From positions 1 through 49,436 of the IMG/VR virus record IMGVR_UViG_3300043419_001188: a DNA stretch of 49,436 bases; one strand, written 5' to 3'. Every line of letters begins with the position of its first letter. Positions within the stretch are counted from its first letter, which is position 1. The notes below the pieces were generated by a model. The model worked only from the letters and a program-made list of their open reading frames with translations. It searched no databases and was not told the origin of the DNA. This document shows, piece after piece, positions 48,955-49,436 of the stretch. Origin of the DNA: a virus. The position numbers were made by a program, and so were the translations under genes.

Positions 48955-49436
48955 CTAAAATTCAATTACTTCGCGTAATCTGATAAGATAATCATCTACG
49001 CTATTTAAACTTTTTGCAACGTCTATTGCCATAGTACCTGACATAATACTTGGATCAATAGTATTCATATCAACTACTGAACTTGAAACAAATGCTACCA
49101 CTGAACCGCTTACAAGCTCTGGCGTAATAAATAGTTTTGGGTTAGCGTAAACGTATGAAGAACTTGAAGCAGTTTGTTTTTTTGCAATAAATACATTTGT
49201 ACCAACTGCAAGTCTTTGTTGAATTGTACCGCTATCAATTAATAGTTCATCTGAACTAAGGCGACCATCAACGTTTAAGTTACCAACTACTTCAACTGCA
49301 CCACTTAGATAAGAATTACCGGCGACATCAAGGATGCCATCAACCTGTAGAGCACCAGCCTGAGCGTAGCCTGCATTTTCTACTGTTCCGCTTACAATAA
49401 GATCGCCGCCAACAACAACATCTTTTTTAACATAAA
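48955..49436 (-). CDS. Fibre-like protein, 5'-truncated by window edge
   Basis: About 160 residues are visible; the frame is open to the right edge, so the start is missing. The first part has the same short units as the neighbour (VVGGDLIVSGTV, LQVDGILDVAGN, VEVVGNLNVDG). A different C-terminal domain follows (SYVYANPKLFITPELVSG to LREVIEF), lacking the shared domain of the other two. It stops at TAG 46 bases before the 497-residue gene. Probably another fibre or adhesin subunit. Confidence 0.65.
   Translation of the reverse strand, partial: YVKKDVVVGGDLIVSGTVENAGYAQAGALQVDGILDVAGNSYLSGAVEVVGNLNVDGRLSSDELLIDSGTIQQRLAVGTNVFIAKKQTASSSSYVYANPKLFITPELVSGSVVAFVSSSVVDMNTIDPSIMSGTMAIDVAKSLNSVDDYLIRLREVIEF

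Noticed and set aside
1-49436. tRNA genes, CRISPR arrays, integrase, transposase or attachment sites
   Set aside because: None could be seen. Gaps between genes are all short (the longest is about 130 bases at the left edge), leaving little room for RNA genes.

Overview
The window is one contiguous piece of a lytic, contractile-tailed phage genome, distantly related to T4. The terminase large subunit, portal, prohead protease, scaffold, gp23-type capsid, sheath and tube are all recognisable. So are UvsX, gp32, a DnaB-type helicase, primase and Mre11/Rad50 proteins. Every supportable gene lies on the minus strand. Genes overlap or are a few bases apart, with clear Shine-Dalgarno (SD) sequences, which fits a Gram-negative-type bacterial host. 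No integrase, tRNA, IS element or CRISPR array was seen. The host cannot be named from sequence alone. An FtsZ-like protein, a bS21-like protein and a short family-A polymerase suggest a phage from an aquatic environment rather than a classical enteric T-even; this is inference.

Transcription runs right to left. 49436-45439: fibre-like proteins with repeats and a shared C-terminal domain, plus two small genes. 45423-40568: RuvC-like resolvase, primase, a 70-residue protein and a single-chain Mre11-Rad50 fusion. 40525-37785: two membrane/coiled-coil proteins, a zinc protein, a Pro-rich protein and a conserved protein. 37772-25712: head module (TerL, portal, accessory proteins, protease, bS21-like protein, beta-helix protein, scaffold, major capsid). 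25618-10655: neck, sheath, two paralogous tube proteins, a gp26-like/gp51-like pair overlapping at a possible frameshift site, tape measure and baseplate proteins. 10644-134: family-A polymerase without exonuclease, FtsZ-like protein, gp32, UvsX, UV-damage endonuclease, deaminase, 5'-3' exonuclease, replicative helicase, ribonucleotide reductase beta and thioredoxin.

Two classes of control signal can be read. The replication and repair genes have sigma70-like promoters (TTGACA or TTGAAT, exactly 17 bases, then TATACT or similar) that start at the 3' end of the preceding gene. The structural genes instead carry a recurrent sense-strand octamer, CTAWTTAT. It is usually 18-26 bases before the start codon and often just after a terminator hairpin. 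It may be this phage's late promoter core. It is close to the reverse complement of the T4 late promoter.

The points most worth following up are the FtsZ-like GTPase candidate, the +1 (or -2) frameshift candidate joining the gp26-like and gp51-like proteins just upstream of the tape measure gene, the hairpin that buries the TTG start of the second tube protein, the bS21-like gene inside the head cluster, the Mre11-Rad50 fusion, and the exonuclease-free polymerase.
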